Assembly (NCBI GenBank): GCA_947632555.1
Contig: CANRPU010000001.1
Location: 162,280-226,279 of the forward strand
Source of the DNA: an uncultured Lachnospiraceae bacterium
GTDB lineage: Bacteria > Bacillota > Clostridia > Lachnospirales > Lachnospiraceae
Direction of reading: 5' to 3'
Length of the DNA: 64,000 nucleotides
A program made the translations under genes and the position numbers. Positions 7,251 to 17,755 of the stretch are shown here, piece by piece. A model generated the notes under the pieces. That model made no database searches. It saw only the letters and a list, made by a program, of their open reading frames with translations, and was not told the origin of the DNA. How positions within the stretch are numbered: position 1 is the first letter of the stretch; each line of letters starts with the position of its first letter.

Positions 7251-10100
7251 TTATTTTTCCAGCATTTTTTTAATGTAGATGCCGGTATAGGAATCCGGGC
7301 ATTCGGCCACTTCCTCCGGCGTCCCCTGCGCCACTACGGTGCCGCCGCCGTCACCGCCCTCCGGTCCCATATCAATAATATAGTCCCCTGTTTTGATCAC
7401 GTCCAGATTGTGTTCGATCACCACAACGGTATTGCCGCCTTCCGTAAGTCTGCGCAGGATCTCCACCAGTTTGTGCACATCAGCGAAATGCAGTCCCGTG
7501 GTGGGTTCATCCAGGATATAGATCGTCTTTCCGGTACTGCGCCTGCTCAGTTCCGCCGCCAGCTTGATCCGCTGGGCCTCCCCGCCGGAAAGCTCCGTGG
7601 AAGGCTGCCCCAGCTTGATATAGGACAGTCCCACATCATTCAGGGTTTCTATCTTATGCCGGATAGAAGGAAGATGGGCGAAGAAGGACACCGCCTCCTC
7701 CACCGTCATGTCCAGCACGTCATAGATATTCTTTCCCTTGTACCGGACATCCAGCGTTTCCCTGTTGTAACGTTTGCCACCGCAGACCTCGCAGGGCACA
7801 TACACATCGGGCAGGAAATGCATTTCTATCTTGATGATGCCGTCCCCTCCGCAGGCCTCGCAGCGCCCGCCCTTCACATTGAAGCTGAACCGTCCCTTCT
7901 TATAGCCCTTGGCCTTGGCATCCGCCGTAGACGCGAACAGGTCCCGGATCTGGTCAAATACCCCCGTATAAGTGGCAGGATTGGATCGGGGTGTTCTGCC
8001 TATGGGGGACTGGTCGATGCTGATGACCTTATCCAGCTGCTCCGTTCCCTCGATCCCTCTGTGTTTTCCCGCCACGGTCCTGGCTCTGTTCAGCTTTTTG
8101 GCCAGATGCTTGTAAAGTATCTCGTTCACCAAAGAACTTTTTCCAGATCCTGACACTCCTGTCACAACTGTCATGACACCCAGTGGGATCTGCACATCTA
8201 TATTTTTCAGATTATTTTCCTGCGCGCCCCGTACCGTCAGCCAGCCCGTAGGTTCTCTGCGCTCCGCGGGCACCGGGATCTTCAGGGCGCCGCTTAAATA
8301 CTGCCCCGTAATGGATTCCGGGCAGGCCATGATCTCTTCCGCGGTGCCGCAGGCCACGACTTCTCCTCCGTGGGAACCGGCTCCCGGTCCGATATCCACA
8401 ATGTAATCCGCGGCCCGCATAGTATCTTCGTCATGTTCCACTACGATCAGCGTGTTCCCCAGGCGCTTCAGATTGTTCAGCGCCGCCAGCAGCTTATCGT
8501 TGTCGCGCTGATGCAGGCCGATGCTGGGTTCGTCCAGAATATAGCAGACGCCTACCAGCCCGGACCCTATCTGGGTTGCCAGGCGGATCCGCTGTGCCTC
8601 TCCTCCCGAAAGCGTTCCGGTGGCCCGGGAAAGAGAAAGATAATTCAGTCCCACATTGACCAGGAAACCTACTCTCGCTTTAATTTCCTTCAATATCCGT
8701 CCGCCTATCAGCTCCTGCTGCCCGGTCAGCCGCATCTCTTCCAGAAAGGTCTGCAGCTTGTCCACTGACATGGCCGTGATCTCATAAATATTTTTGTCGC
8801 AGACCGTTACCGCCAGCGACTCCTGCTTCAGACGCATACCTTTGCAGAGCTTACAGGGCGTGATGCGCATAAAGCTCTCATACTCCTGTTTCATGGTATC
8901 GGAAGCGGTTTCCCTGTATCTGCGTTCCACATTCTTGATCAGTCCCTCAAAAGCAACGGGATAAACGCCCCTGCCTCTCTGCCCTTCGTAATACACGTCC
9001 ACGCTTTTGCCGCCCGTACCGTGGATCAGCATCTCCCGGATCTCTTCCGGATATTTCTCAAACGGCGTATCCAGGTCAAAATGGTACGCTTTGCAGAGGG
9101 CCTGCAGAACGGCGTTGGTAAAGCTGCCCTTGTCCATGCAGGACTGCCAGCCCGTGACCGCGATGGCGCCCTCGTTGATGCTGAGGGAAGTATCCGGTAT
9201 CATCAACTCTACATCAAATTCCATCTTGTATCCCAATCCGAAACAATCCGGGCAGGCACCGAAAGGATTGTTGAAGGAAAAGCTGCGGGGTTCGATCTCA
9301 CTGATGCTGATACCGCAGTCGGGGCAGGAAAAACTCTGGCTGAAACTCATGGGGCTCCCGCCTATCACGTCCACCTCCAGAAGTCCGTCCGCCAGCGCCA
9401 GCACATTCTCGATCGAATCCGCCAGCCGGCGCTCAATGCCTTTCTTCACCACCAGCCTGTCCACTACGATCTCGATATTGTGCTTGATATTTTTATCCAG
9501 TTTGATCTCTTCAGACAGCTCGTAAAGATTGCCGTCTACGCGCACCCGCACATAGCCGCCCTTCTTGGCCCGTTCCAGGACCTTCGCGTGTTCTCCCTTG
9601 CGTCCCCGCACTACAGGCGCCAGCAGCTGTATCCTGGATCCTTCCTCCAGCGCCATGACCTGATCCACCATCTGGTCCACGCTCTGCCTGGCGATGGCTC
9701 TGCCGCATTTGGGACAGTGGGGGATTCCGATCCTGGCATAGAGCAGACGGAAATAATCATAAATTTCCGTTACCGTGCCCACCGTGGAACGGGGATTCCG
9801 GTTGGTGGATTTCTGGTCAATGGAAATAGCCGGTGACAGTCCTTCTATTTTTTCCACATTGGGCTTTTCCATCTGTCCCAGGAACATCCGGGCATAGGAG
9901 GAAAGGGATTCCATATAGCGCCTCTGTCCTTCCGCGTATATGGTATCAAACGCCAGAGAAGATTTCCCGGATCCTGACAGCCCTGTCAGAACGACCAGCT
10001 CATTTCTCGGAATATCCACATCTATGTTTTTTAAATTATGTTCTTTGGCCCCTCTCACCTTGATCCATTCCCTGGGGCGCATTTTCTGTACTTCTTCCAT
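7251..10100 (-). CDS. uvrA: UvrA, excinuclease ABC subunit A
   Basis: A 949-residue twin-ABC ATPase of nucleotide excision repair that scans DNA for bulky lesions and loads UvrB. Walker A boxes are [10 protein letters not shown] (about 40-49) and [11 protein letters not shown] in the second half. Two ABC signatures ([24 protein letters not shown]) and two zinc modules are visible (CPDCG...ACPDC, and CEACG...CEVCGG). Length matches E. coli UvrA. An internal ATG at 10082 is an alternative start; the upstream ATG is kept because AAGGAAGG lies ahead of it, though somewhat far. The gene follows uvrB by 67 bp and shares its promoter and SOS-like box. Confidence 0.96.
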   Translation of the reverse strand: MEEVQKMRPREWIKVRGAKEHNLKNIDVDIPRNELVVLTGLSGSGKSSLAFDTIYAEGQRRYMESLSSYARMFLGQMEKPNVEKIEGLSPAISIDQKSTNRNPRSTVGTVTEIYDYFRLLYARIGIPHCPKCGRAIARQSVDQMVDQVMALEEGSRIQLLAPVVRGRKGEHAKVLERAKKGGYVRVRVDGNLYELSEEIKLDKNIKHNIEIVVDRLVVKKGIERRLADSIENVLALADGLLEVDVIGGSPMSFSQSFSCPDCGISISEIEPRSFSFNNPFGACPDCFGLGYKMEFDVELMIPDTSLSINEGAIAVTGWQSCMDKGSFTNAVLQALCKAYHFDLDTPFEKYPEEIREMLIHGTGGKSVDVYYEGQRGRGVYPVAFEGLIKNVERRYRETASDTMKQEYESFMRITPCKLCKGMRLKQESLAVTVCDKNIYEITAMSVDKLQTFLEEMRLTGQQELIGGRILKEIKARVGFLVNVGLNYLSLSRATGTLSGGEAQRIRLATQIGSGLVGVCYILDEPSIGLHQRDNDKLLAALNNLKRLGNTLIVVEHDEDTMRAADYIVDIGPGAGSHGGEVVACGTAEEIMACPESITGQYLSGALKIPVPAERREPTGWLTVRGAQENNLKNIDVQIPLGVMTVVTGVSGSGKSSLVNEILYKHLAKKLNRARTVAGKHRGIEGTEQLDKVISIDQSPIGRTPRSNPATYTGVFDQIRDLFASTADAKAKGYKKGRFSFNVKGGRCEACGGDGIIKIEMHFLPDVYVPCEVCGGKRYNRETLDVRYKGKNIYDVLDMTVEEAVSFFAHLPSIRHKIETLNDVGLSYIKLGQPSTELSGGEAQRIKLAAELSRRSTGKTIYILDEPTTGLHFADVHKLVEILRRLTEGGNTVVVIEHNLDVIKTGDYIIDMGPEGGDGGGTVVAQGTPEEVAECPDSYTGIYIKKMLEK

Positions 10101-10167
10101 AGTGCCATAACCTTCCTTTTCTTTTTCCTGTTGTCCTTTCCCGCGCGGACGCGGCCGGCCCTTTCCT

Positions 10168-12156
10168 CTATTCCGCCATATCCCGCAGGATCCCTTTTAA
10201 TTCCGCCATCTTATCCCGCAGCTGGGCGGCGGCCTCAAAATTCAGGTCCGCGGCGGCCTTCCGCATCTTTTTCTGTACATCCGCGATCAGCTTTTCCAGC
10301 TCCCCGCGGTTCATGGATTCCGGATCTTTCTCAAAACGGGCTTCCTCTTTCGCCACCACTTTGGAGATGCTGATCAGCTCCCGCACCGCTTTTTGGATGG
10401 TCTGTGGCGTGATGCCGTGTTCTTCATTATACTGCTGCTGTATCCGGCGCCTGCGCTCGGTTTCTTCGATGGCGGCTTTCATGGAATCCGTAACGGTATC
10501 CGCGTACATGATCACATGTCCCTCCGCGTTCCTTGCCGCCCGGCCCACTGTCTGGATCAGGGAAGTTTCTGAACGCAGGAATCCTTCCTTGTCCGCGTCC
10601 AGTATGGCCACCAGCGATATCTCGGGAATGTCCAGCCCTTCTCTGAGCAGGTTGATGCCCACCAGCACATCGAAGACATCCAGACGCATGTCCCTGATGA
10701 TCTCCGCCCTTTCCAGCGTGTCAATATCCGAATGCAGATATTTTACCCGGATCCCCACTTCCTTCATATAGTCGGTCAGATCCTCCGCCATCCGCTTGGT
10801 CAGCGTGGTTACCAGCACCTTATTGTGTCTGGCGGTTTCCCGGTTGACCTCTCCCACCAGGTCATCTATCTGCCCCTCCACCGGCCGGACGGAAATCTCC
10901 GGATCCAGCAGCCCGGTGGGACGGATGATCTGTTCCGCGCGCAGCAGCTCATGGTCCTTCTCATAGTCCGAAGGCGTGGCCGACACAAACAGCATCTGAT
11001 CAATATGCTCCTCAAATTCATGAAATGCCAGTGGACGGTTATCCAGCGCCGAAGGCAGCCTGAAGCCATAATCCACCAGCGTGGTCTTGCGGGAACGGTC
11101 ACCCGCGTACATTCCCCTGATCTGCGGTATGGTCATATGGGACTCGTCAATGATGATCAGATAATCGTCCTTAAAATAATCCATCAGACAGTAGGGCGGT
11201 TCCCCCTCCTTCGTACCGCTCAGATATCGGGAATAGTTCTCGATCCCGGAACAGAATCCGGTTTCCCGCAGCATTTCCACGTCAAAATTGGTCCTCTCGG
11301 AGATGCGCTGGGCTTCCAGAAGTTTATCCTCGCCTTTAAAATAGCGGACACGTTCCTCCAGTTCCTTTTCAATATCGTCGCAGGCCCGCCTGATCTTGTC
11401 CGCCGCCACCACATAGTGGGAAGCGGGAAAGATCGTAATGTGGTTCAGCGTGGCGTGGACCTGCCCCGTCAGGGGATCCGTTTCACAGATCCTGTCTATC
11501 TCATCTCCAAAAAATTCAACGCGTATGAGATAATCGCCGCCCTGGGCCGGGTAGATTTCCACCACATCGCCCCGCGCCCGGAAACTTCCTCTGGTCACTT
11601 CCATGTCGTTGCGGTCATACTGAATATCTATCAGTTCCCGCAAGACCTCCTCCCGGTCTTTCTGCATCCCGGGCCGCAGAGAAACCTGCATGCCCTGATA
11701 GTCATCGGGGCTGCCCAGCCCGTAAATACAGGATACGCTGGCTACCACCACCACATCCTTTCTTTCGGTCAGGGACGCCGTAGCCGAGAGGCGCAGCCGG
11801 TCTATTTCCTCGTTGACGGCCGAGTCTTTGGCAATATACGTATCCGTAGACGGCACATAGGCCTCCGGCTGATAATAATCGTAGTAGGATACAAAATATT
11901 CCACGGCGTTTTCCGGAAAAAACTCTTTAAATTCACCGTAAAGCTGGCCGGCCAGGGTTTTGTTGTGGGCGATCACAAGCGTGGGTTTGTTCAACGCCGC
12001 GATGATATTAGCCATGGTAAAAGTCTTGCCGGATCCGGTGACCCCCAGCAGCGTCTGAAACTGATTGCCTTCCCGGAATCCTCTGACAAGCTTTTCTATC
12101 GCCTGGGGCTGATCGCCGGTAGGCTGATATTCGGAATGCAAAACAAAGTGATCCAT
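10168..12156 (-). CDS. uvrB: UvrB, excinuclease ABC subunit B
   Basis: A 662-residue helicase-like damage-verification subunit. Walker A is GVTGSGKT (about 38-45). The beta-hairpin region around [16 protein letters not shown] (about residues 90-105) clamps DNA. DESH (helicase motif II) and the C-terminal UVR motif that binds UvrC are present. The start at 12156 is chosen because [16 protein letters not shown] matches family N-termini and GAGAGGGAG lies 6 nt upstream. It heads the uvrB-uvrA operon. Confidence 0.96.
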   Translation of the reverse strand: MDHFVLHSEYQPTGDQPQAIEKLVRGFREGNQFQTLLGVTGSGKTFTMANIIAALNKPTLVIAHNKTLAGQLYGEFKEFFPENAVEYFVSYYDYYQPEAYVPSTDTYIAKDSAVNEEIDRLRLSATASLTERKDVVVVASVSCIYGLGSPDDYQGMQVSLRPGMQKDREEVLRELIDIQYDRNDMEVTRGSFRARGDVVEIYPAQGGDYLIRVEFFGDEIDRICETDPLTGQVHATLNHITIFPASHYVVAADKIRRACDDIEKELEERVRYFKGEDKLLEAQRISERTNFDVEMLRETGFCSGIENYSRYLSGTKEGEPPYCLMDYFKDDYLIIIDESHMTIPQIRGMYAGDRSRKTTLVDYGFRLPSALDNRPLAFHEFEEHIDQMLFVSATPSDYEKDHELLRAEQIIRPTGLLDPEISVRPVEGQIDDLVGEVNRETARHNKVLVTTLTKRMAEDLTDYMKEVGIRVKYLHSDIDTLERAEIIRDMRLDVFDVLVGINLLREGLDIPEISLVAILDADKEGFLRSETSLIQTVGRAARNAEGHVIMYADTVTDSMKAAIEETERRRRIQQQYNEEHGITPQTIQKAVRELISISKVVAKEEARFEKDPESMNRGELEKLIADVQKKMRKAAADLNFEAAAQLRDKMAELKGILRDMAE

Positions 12157-12179
12157 AAAGCTCCCTCTCTGCGTCAATC

Positions 12180-12191
12180 GAAAGTATGTTC
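12180..12191 (-). promoter_or_regulatory. Near-consensus LexA (SOS/Cheo-type) box of uvrBA
   Basis: On the minus strand GAACATACTTTC fits the Gram-positive LexA pattern GAAC-N4-GTTC with one mismatch (TTTC for GTTC). It lies 23-34 bp upstream of the uvrB start and just downstream of an extended -10 (TGG-TATACT), so a bound repressor would block the start of transcription. A second possible promoter, TTGACG-16-TATACA, lies further upstream next to the ctpA terminator. LexA control of uvrBA is known in Bacillus; here it is inferred. Confidence 0.5.
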
Positions 12192-12245
12192 TATTACAGT
12201 ATACCACAAAATCTCAAAATGTATATAGAATATTCCCAAACCGTC

Positions 12246-12285
12246 AAAAATATCGGGCAGAGTTTTCTCTCTGCCCGATATTTTC
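12246..12285. terminator. Strong bidirectional terminator between ctpA and uvrB
   Basis: A long inverted repeat: AAAAATATCGGGCAGAG (12246-12262), a short loop, then its complement ending in TTTT (12269-12284). It would terminate the ctpA transcript on the minus strand and has an equally good T-tract on the plus strand. Confidence 0.9.
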
Positions 12286-12316
12286 CGTTCCGCGCGTATT
12301 CCGCTGTTTCACAATA

Positions 12317-13645
12317 TCACTGCTCCAGCATCTCCCTCAGCAGTTCCTTCGCGCTCTCCAGCTGATTATCGTAGTTTTCTTCGCTGTAATATCTCTCGCT
12401 GTCCAGTTCACATACCACATCGGGTTCGATCCCAACGCCATGGATATTGATGCCGTTGGGCGTGTAATAGGCGCTGATGGTAAGTTTGACCGCGGAGCCG
12501 TCGCTCATTTCCACAGGACGCTGCACGATCCCCTTGCCAAAGGTGGTGGTTCCCAGCAGCGTACCGATCCCGTAATCCTTAATGGCGCCCGCCAGGATCT
12601 CCGCGGCGCTGGCGGAATTGCCGTTTACCAGCACCACCATGGGCACCTCCAGCTGCCTGCTGCCGTCGCATTTATACTCCGTCCGGTGTCCGTCCCGGTC
12701 TTCCGTATACACGATCAGCCCTTCCGGAAGCATCATCTTCGCGATATTGACTACGGACATCAGATTGCCGCCCGGATTGCCGCGCAGGTCCAGGATCAGG
12801 CCCTTCATGCCGGAGCCCTTGGCTACCGCCAGCGCATCCGCGAACTGATCCTCCGTCACATTGTCAAATTCCGTGATCTGGATGTACGCGATCCCGTCCT
12901 CATACATTTCGGAATTGACCGTAGGTGACTCTACCTTCCTGCGTTCGATCTCCTTCTCGATCTCCATGCCGTCCCGGACCAGCGTCAGGTGCACGGTAGT
13001 GCCCTCCTCGCCCTTGATCATGCCGGTCACTTCTTCCAGAGCCATACCGTAAACGTCCGTATCCTCTACTTTATAGATAATATCGTTTTCCCTCAGGTCC
13101 GCTTCCTCCGCGGGCGTGCCCGCTATGACACCGCTGATCTTCGCGTAGGAAGTTACCGCGTCCAGACTGATGTAGGCTCCGATCCCATAATAAACTCCCT
13201 GCGTATCCTGATACAGCTGATTCAGTTCCTCCGCCGAGTAATACTGGGAATAGGGATCCCCCAGCGCTTCCACCATGCCCCGGTAAGCACCTTCCTCCAG
13301 CACCGACCTGTCTATATCCTCCTCATAGAAATACGTATCAATGATCTTCTCTATGAGCTGCAGCTTCTCTATCATTTCCGGCGTGACCGCCGTATCGGAG
13401 GCCATGTCATTTTCGTCCTCGGAATCCCGTCCGGCCGTATGCCCGGAAACCTGGTCCCGCGCCGTAACGGCAGCCTGTATCCGGTTGACCAGGTAGACTG
13501 CGCTGACAACCAGCAGCGCCATAACCAGCCCCGTTATCAGGCCGCACCAGAAATACCTGCCTCCTTTATCGGGCTTTTGCTCCGGAGCGGGCACCTGGCC
13601 GCGATATCCCACCGCGTAAATCTCATTTTCTTCCATCCTGACCAT
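12317..13645 (-). CDS. ctpA: S41 carboxyl-terminal processing protease (CtpA/CtpB-like)
   Basis: A 442-residue, membrane-anchored serine protease. A cytoplasmic tail is followed by one transmembrane segment (about 31-54), an N-terminal helical domain, a PDZ domain (about 155-235) and the S41 catalytic domain. The catalytic Ser/Lys dyad is S346 (in NGNSASAAE) and K371 (in TTFGKGIVQ). It cleaves extracytoplasmic proteins near exposed C-termini. The gene ends a run ftsE-ftsX-envC-ctpA and starts 14 bp after the M23 gene, so it may process the FtsX partner or other wall enzymes. That link is inferred from position only. Confidence 0.92.
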   Translation of the reverse strand: MVRMEENEIYAVGYRGQVPAPEQKPDKGGRYFWCGLITGLVMALLVVSAVYLVNRIQAAVTARDQVSGHTAGRDSEDENDMASDTAVTPEMIEKLQLIEKIIDTYFYEEDIDRSVLEEGAYRGMVEALGDPYSQYYSAEELNQLYQDTQGVYYGIGAYISLDAVTSYAKISGVIAGTPAEEADLRENDIIYKVEDTDVYGMALEEVTGMIKGEEGTTVHLTLVRDGMEIEKEIERRKVESPTVNSEMYEDGIAYIQITEFDNVTEDQFADALAVAKGSGMKGLILDLRGNPGGNLMSVVNIAKMMLPEGLIVYTEDRDGHRTEYKCDGSRQLEVPMVVLVNGNSASAAEILAGAIKDYGIGTLLGTTTFGKGIVQRPVEMSDGSAVKLTISAYYTPNGINIHGVGIEPDVVCELDSERYYSEENYDNQLESAKELLREMLEQ

Positions 13646-13659
13646 TCATCTCCTTATTC

Positions 13660-14886
13660 TTACTGGGACAGATAGTTCCAGGGACTTACATACTCCCCGT
13701 TCAAACGCACGCTGAAGTGCAGATGGGGGCCTGTCGCGCGGCCCGTTGCCCCAACCGCCGCGATGGTGGTTCCCCGCGCCACCACATCGTCCTTGGAAAC
13801 ATACAGCTTGGAAGCATGCATGTAGATCGTGTATAAACCGCTTCCGTGATCTATCATCACATAATTTCCCATGGTCTTACTGTAAGAAGCGGCCACGACC
13901 ACGCCGTCATATGCCGCGTAGATCGCCGTTCCCGTGGGAGAAGCAAAATCCACGCCGTTATGGAACTGCTGCACGCCCAGCGTAGGATGGATACGGGGGC
14001 CGTAATCGTCGGAAACTCTGGTATAGGAAGCCAGGGGGAACTTAAAGATACCGCCGTCATAATTCATTACCACGCCGTTCTGTTCCAGAATCTTCTTTCT
14101 CTCCGCAGCGATCGCGGCCTCCAGAGCCTCGATCAGCTCATTCTGCGCCTGGATCCCCGCCTCATATTCTGCGATCGCCTGGGTCTTGTTGTTGATATCC
14201 GCGTCATACTGCCGGATGGTGGCCTCCTTATCGGCTATCATCTCCTGCACCATGGCTTCTTCTTCCAGCACCGCCGCCTTGGCTTCGTCTAAAAGCGCTT
14301 TGTCCTGCAGCAGCTCTTCCTCGCATATCTCAATATACTGACGGTTCAGCATAAATTCTTCCAGCTGTTGATTATCATATGCCGCGATCTGCTCCATATA
14401 TACGAGTGTATTCAGCATATCTCCCATGGAATCACTTCCAAACAGCATCTGCAGATAATCTCCCTCGCCCTGCTCATACAGCCGCTGAATCCTGGCCACC
14501 ATGGCCTCGTACTGCGCCTGTTCCCTCTCCCTGGCGATTTCCAGTTCCCGCTCTGTCTGGGCGATCTCTTCTTCCTTTTCCGCGATCCGCGCGTTAATCT
14601 GCGCGATGCTCTCCTGGATCTCCGCCAGCTGTCCGTCCAGTTCCGCCACATAATTGTTCAGATCCTTTTTCTGCGCTTCCAGCTGGGACCGCAGAGCTCT
14701 GACATTGGACAGCGTATTCTGCAGATTTTCCCTTTCCGTCTGGGCGGCGCCTATCTGATCTTCTTTGTCCCGAATACTCGCGGAAGTGATGTCCGAAAAG
14801 GAAGTGGCTTCAGAATAAGACACTCTCTGCATAAACAGTCCTGCCGCAAGTACCAGCGCAAGCGCTATGGCAATCTTTTTCTTCAT
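13660..14886 (-). CDS. Coiled-coil M23 murein hydrolase (EnvC/PcsB-like FtsEX partner)
   Basis: A 408-residue secreted protein with an N-terminal signal segment (about 3-20) and a long charged coiled coil (about 35-250). A C-terminal LytM/M23 domain follows. Zinc and catalytic residues are intact: H309 and D313 (FHNGVDF), H357 (YMHAS), H388 and H390 (HLHF). It should therefore be an active endopeptidase, unlike E. coli EnvC, which only activates amidases. Its place directly after ftsEX matches PcsB/CwlO-type hydrolases, whose activity is gated by FtsEX ATPase cycles. The ATG is 22 bp after the ftsX stop. Confidence 0.88.
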   Translation of the reverse strand: MKKKIAIALALVLAAGLFMQRVSYSEATSFSDITSASIRDKEDQIGAAQTERENLQNTLSNVRALRSQLEAQKKDLNNYVAELDGQLAEIQESIAQINARIAEKEEEIAQTERELEIAREREQAQYEAMVARIQRLYEQGEGDYLQMLFGSDSMGDMLNTLVYMEQIAAYDNQQLEEFMLNRQYIEICEEELLQDKALLDEAKAAVLEEEAMVQEMIADKEATIRQYDADINNKTQAIAEYEAGIQAQNELIEALEAAIAAERKKILEQNGVVMNYDGGIFKFPLASYTRVSDDYGPRIHPTLGVQQFHNGVDFASPTGTAIYAAYDGVVVAASYSKTMGNYVMIDHGSGLYTIYMHASKLYVSKDDVVARGTTIAAVGATGRATGPHLHFSVRLNGEYVSPWNYLSQ

Positions 14887-14908
14887 CTCCTCCGCTCCTT
14901 TCTACAGG

Positions 14909-15805
14909 TTATACCTTCAGATGCTTTCTCACTGTATTAAAACTGCCGAAAAATCCGATCCCCACGCCCATCACGATAGACACCGGTATCAGCACCGAAA
15001 AGACCTCTCCCGCCGGCAGGAACTGGATCCTCTGCATCAGATTGGGAAATACGCCGCTCACATAGGAAAGGGCTTTGTTATAGATCAGGTAGATCAGTTC
15101 CAGCGGGATCAGCGCGCCGATAGCGCCGATCAGCATACCTTCGATCACAAAGGGAGCTCTGACAAAAAAGTCCGTCGCGCCCACATATTTCATAATGCTG
15201 ATCTCCTCCTGGCGCACGGAAATACCGATCGTTACCGTATTGCTGATAAGGAACACGGACACCGCCAGCAGGATCACGATGATCCCAAGGGACACATAGG
15301 CCATCAGAAGATTTACGCCCGATAATGTAGAGGCCGTCATCTGGCTGTAATTGACTTTGCGTACTTCCGGCAGGGACTGGAGATAAGTTACCAGCGCGTC
15401 CTGCAGAGCCACATCGCTCAGGTATACCTTATAGTTCTGGTAATGTTCCAGGGGATTGGTAGGGAACCCGTCCGCGTATCCCTGTAAAATATGTTCCTGC
15501 GCCCACTCCCACGCTTCTTCTCTGGAAACAAATTCCACTCTGGCAACCTCCGGCCGCACCGAGATCAGATCCCCGATCTCCGCCACTCTGGCATCCGTCA
15601 CGTCCTCCTGGAAAAACACGGTGACGCAGACATCCTCTTCCATGGTACGGATACTGTGCTGCACGTTCATCACAATGGCGTAAAACAAACCGAACAGAAA
15701 CAGGCACGCGGAAATCGTGGCGATGGACGCCAGGGAAAACCACTTGTTTCGGAAAATACTCTTAAATCCCTGCTTGAGAGTATAAAATAAGGTACTAATC
15801 TTCAT
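14909..15805 (-). CDS. ftsX: FtsX, permease-like cell-division protein
   Basis: A 298-residue protein with the FtsX plan. It has a cytoplasmic N-terminus, transmembrane helix 1 (about 22-44), an extracellular domain (about 45-165) that contacts the peptidoglycan hydrolase, then three more helices (about 172-195, 215-245, 265-290). The conserved [22 protein letters not shown] motif is present. It does not transport a solute but transmits FtsE ATP hydrolysis across the membrane to the wall hydrolase. It overlaps the end of ftsE by 11 bp, which indicates tight coupling. Confidence 0.93.
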   Translation of the reverse strand: MKISTLFYTLKQGFKSIFRNKWFSLASIATISACLFLFGLFYAIVMNVQHSIRTMEEDVCVTVFFQEDVTDARVAEIGDLISVRPEVARVEFVSREEAWEWAQEHILQGYADGFPTNPLEHYQNYKVYLSDVALQDALVTYLQSLPEVRKVNYSQMTASTLSGVNLLMAYVSLGIIVILLAVSVFLISNTVTIGISVRQEEISIMKYVGATDFFVRAPFVIEGMLIGAIGALIPLELIYLIYNKALSYVSGVFPNLMQRIQFLPAGEVFSVLIPVSIVMGVGIGFFGSFNTVRKHLKV

Positions 15806-16538
15806 CTATATACTCTCCTTCCTCTTCGTCGCTGACAATGACACCTTTTTTCATGGTGACCACTCTTTTCCGCATATCGTTGACGATCTCTCTGTTGTGG
15901 GTAACTACCACCACCGTGGTCCCGCTCTCGTTGATCTCCTCCAGCAGTTTCATGATCTCCCATGAGTTTTTGGGATCCAGGTTTCCGGTAGGTTCATCCG
16001 CCAGCAGAATGGACGGCCTGTTCACAAGAGCCCTGGCCAGAGCCACCCGCTGCTGCTCGCCGCCGGAAAGCTGTTTGGGTTTGGCTTTGTATTTGCCCGC
16101 CAGACCCACGGTTGCCAGAATGCTGGGTACGTTTCTCCTTATCTCCTTGGAAGGCACCTCGATGATGCGCTGGGCAAACGCCACGTTTTCATAGACGTTT
16201 CTGTCCTTTAACAGCCGGAAATCCTGAAATACGATCCCCAGATTCCGCCTGAATTTGGGGATCTTGCGGTGCGGGATCTTGGCTACGTCGTGCCCCATGA
16301 CCCAGACCTTTCCTCCCGAAGGCGTCAGCTCCCGCAGCAGGAGCTTGATCAGCGTGGATTTTCCGGAGCCGCTGTCCCCCACGATAAATACAAATTCTCC
16401 CCGGTTAATATGGAGAGTAACGCCGTTTAAGGCAGGGGCGCCCGCGGAATAGACCTTACTCACTCCATCCAGATAGATCAGTCCGTTCTCCTCTATCATC
16501 TGTTCCCTGATTCTGCGCTTTTCTTCTTTTCGTGACAT
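15795..16538 (-). CDS. ftsE: FtsE, cell-division ATP-binding protein
   Basis: A 247-residue ABC ATPase. Walker [10 protein letters not shown] is at about 54-62, followed by a Q-loop (IVFQDFRLL), the signature [15 protein letters not shown], Walker B ([12 protein letters not shown]) and the H-loop ([11 protein letters not shown]). The acidic C-terminal tail ([10 protein letters not shown]) and the roughly 15-residue basic N-terminus are minor extensions. It drives the FtsX-linked murein hydrolase during division or elongation. GAGGAG precedes the ATG, and the gene starts 17 bp after the CdaR-like gene, so all may be one transcript. Confidence 0.95.
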   Translation of the reverse strand: MSRKEEKRRIREQMIEENGLIYLDGVSKVYSAGAPALNGVTLHINRGEFVFIVGDSGSGKSTLIKLLLRELTPSGGKVWVMGHDVAKIPHRKIPKFRRNLGIVFQDFRLLKDRNVYENVAFAQRIIEVPSKEIRRNVPSILATVGLAGKYKAKPKQLSGGEQQRVALARALVNRPSILLADEPTGNLDPKNSWEIMKLLEEINESGTTVVVVTHNREIVNDMRKRVVTMKKGVIVSDEEEGEYIDED

Positions 16539-16554
16539 AATTCTCCTCTATCAA

Positions 16555-17640
16555 TCAGTATTCAAAAGTTTCCATATACTTCATATATTTTACCACCATA
16601 AGGGCTATCTTGAACGTGATCGCGTCCTCAAACACCCGCAGGTCCAGACCGGTGCTCTTCTGCAGCTTATCCAGCCGGTAGACCAGAGTATTGCGGTGAA
16701 TGAACAGCTGTCTGGAAGTTTCCGACACGTTTAAACTGTTCTCGAAAAATTTGTGTATGGTGGTCAGGGTTTCCTCATCAAAATCATCCGGGCTCTTGCC
16801 GCCGAAGATCTCCCGTATGAACATCTTGCATAAAGGGATGGGAAGCTGATAGATCAGTCTGCCGATCCCCAGCTCACTGTAGGCGATCACGTCCCTCTCG
16901 TCAAAGAAGATCCTTCCTACATCCAGCGCCATCCTGGCTTCCTTGTAGGAACGGCTCACTTCCTTGATCTCATGCACCACGGTGCCGTAGGAAATGTGTA
17001 CGTTTTTGATGCCTTCCCGCTGCAGGCAGCTCTTCAGCTCCCTGGCCGCTTTGTCAATTTCCCTGCCCTGTTCGGATTCGGACAGATCCTTTACGATCAC
17101 CACATTGTTTTCGTCCACCGCCGTCACAAAATCCAGGCTGCTGTTCCCCAGGTAAGCCCTGGCGATCTCCAGCGCGTTATTGTCCCGGCCGTTTTCCGAT
17201 TCTATCAGCATGACCACCCGGCCCGTATCCGTCTGAATATGCAGCTTTTTGGCCCGACTGTAGATATCCACCAGCAGCAGATTGTCCAGGAGCAGGTTTT
17301 TAATAAAATTGTCTTTGTCAAAACGCTCTTTGTAGGCTACCAGCAGATTCTGTATCTGAAAAGCCGCCAGACGCCCCACCGTGTATACGTCCTCGCCGCT
17401 GCCGCGCACCACCAGCACATATTCCAGCTGATGCTCATCAAATATTTTAAAATACTGATGTCCCTGTATCTCCTGGGAGTCCGCCGGAGATTTCACAAAC
17501 TCCATTCCGGCCGCGGAGCAGTCCTTCATGTCCGTGGTACGGGCAATCTCCTTTCCGTCCGTATCCAGTACGCACAGCTCTACCCTGGCAATGTTTTTCA
17601 GTCCGTCGATCGTACTCTGCAATATCTGGTTCGATATCAT
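16555..17640 (-). CDS. CdaR/PucR-family transcriptional regulator
   Basis: A 361-residue protein. The N-terminal about 130 residues resemble a sugar-diacid recognition domain. A central GGDEF-like region follows, then a C-terminal HTH_30 (about 295-355) with the family pattern SLNVSETSRQLFIHRNTLVYRLDKL. Family members such as CdaR activate genes in response to sugar diacids, but no matching catabolic genes are next to it, so the effector is unknown. It lies immediately upstream of ftsE, an arrangement worth noting because it could couple a metabolite signal to wall hydrolase expression. The operon link is inferred from the 16-bp gap. Confidence 0.85.
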   Translation of the reverse strand: MISNQILQSTIDGLKNIARVELCVLDTDGKEIARTTDMKDCSAAGMEFVKSPADSQEIQGHQYFKIFDEHQLEYVLVVRGSGEDVYTVGRLAAFQIQNLLVAYKERFDKDNFIKNLLLDNLLLVDIYSRAKKLHIQTDTGRVVMLIESENGRDNNALEIARAYLGNSSLDFVTAVDENNVVIVKDLSESEQGREIDKAARELKSCLQREGIKNVHISYGTVVHEIKEVSRSYKEARMALDVGRIFFDERDVIAYSELGIGRLIYQLPIPLCKMFIREIFGGKSPDDFDEETLTTIHKFFENSLNVSETSRQLFIHRNTLVYRLDKLQKSTGLDLRVFEDAITFKIALMVVKYMKYMETFEY

Positions 17641-17704
17641 ACTTTCCCTTTCCCGTATATTGCGCCATTTTGCATACTACTTTCTCATTTTAATTCACAA
17701 CCCG

Positions 17705-17733
17705 AAAAAAATCTACTGAAAAGTAAGATTTTT
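17705..17733 (-). terminator. Probable intrinsic terminator of the large membrane-protein gene
   Basis: On the minus strand AAAATC-T-TACT, loop TTTC, AGTA-GATTTTTTT forms a 10-bp stem with one bulged T, followed directly by seven Ts. It lies between the 549-residue membrane-protein gene and the CdaR-like gene. Confidence 0.65.
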
Positions 17734-17755
17734 GTGGAGTTTTTTGGTGAAAAGC

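Noticed and set aside
10732..12228. Long open frames on the strand opposite to uvrB, and many similar ones opposite dnaK, RNase J, MtaB and UvrA
   Set aside because: They mirror real genes with strong motifs, have no matching ribosome binding sites and show low-complexity His/Arg/Gln-rich translations typical of GC-rich antisense frames.
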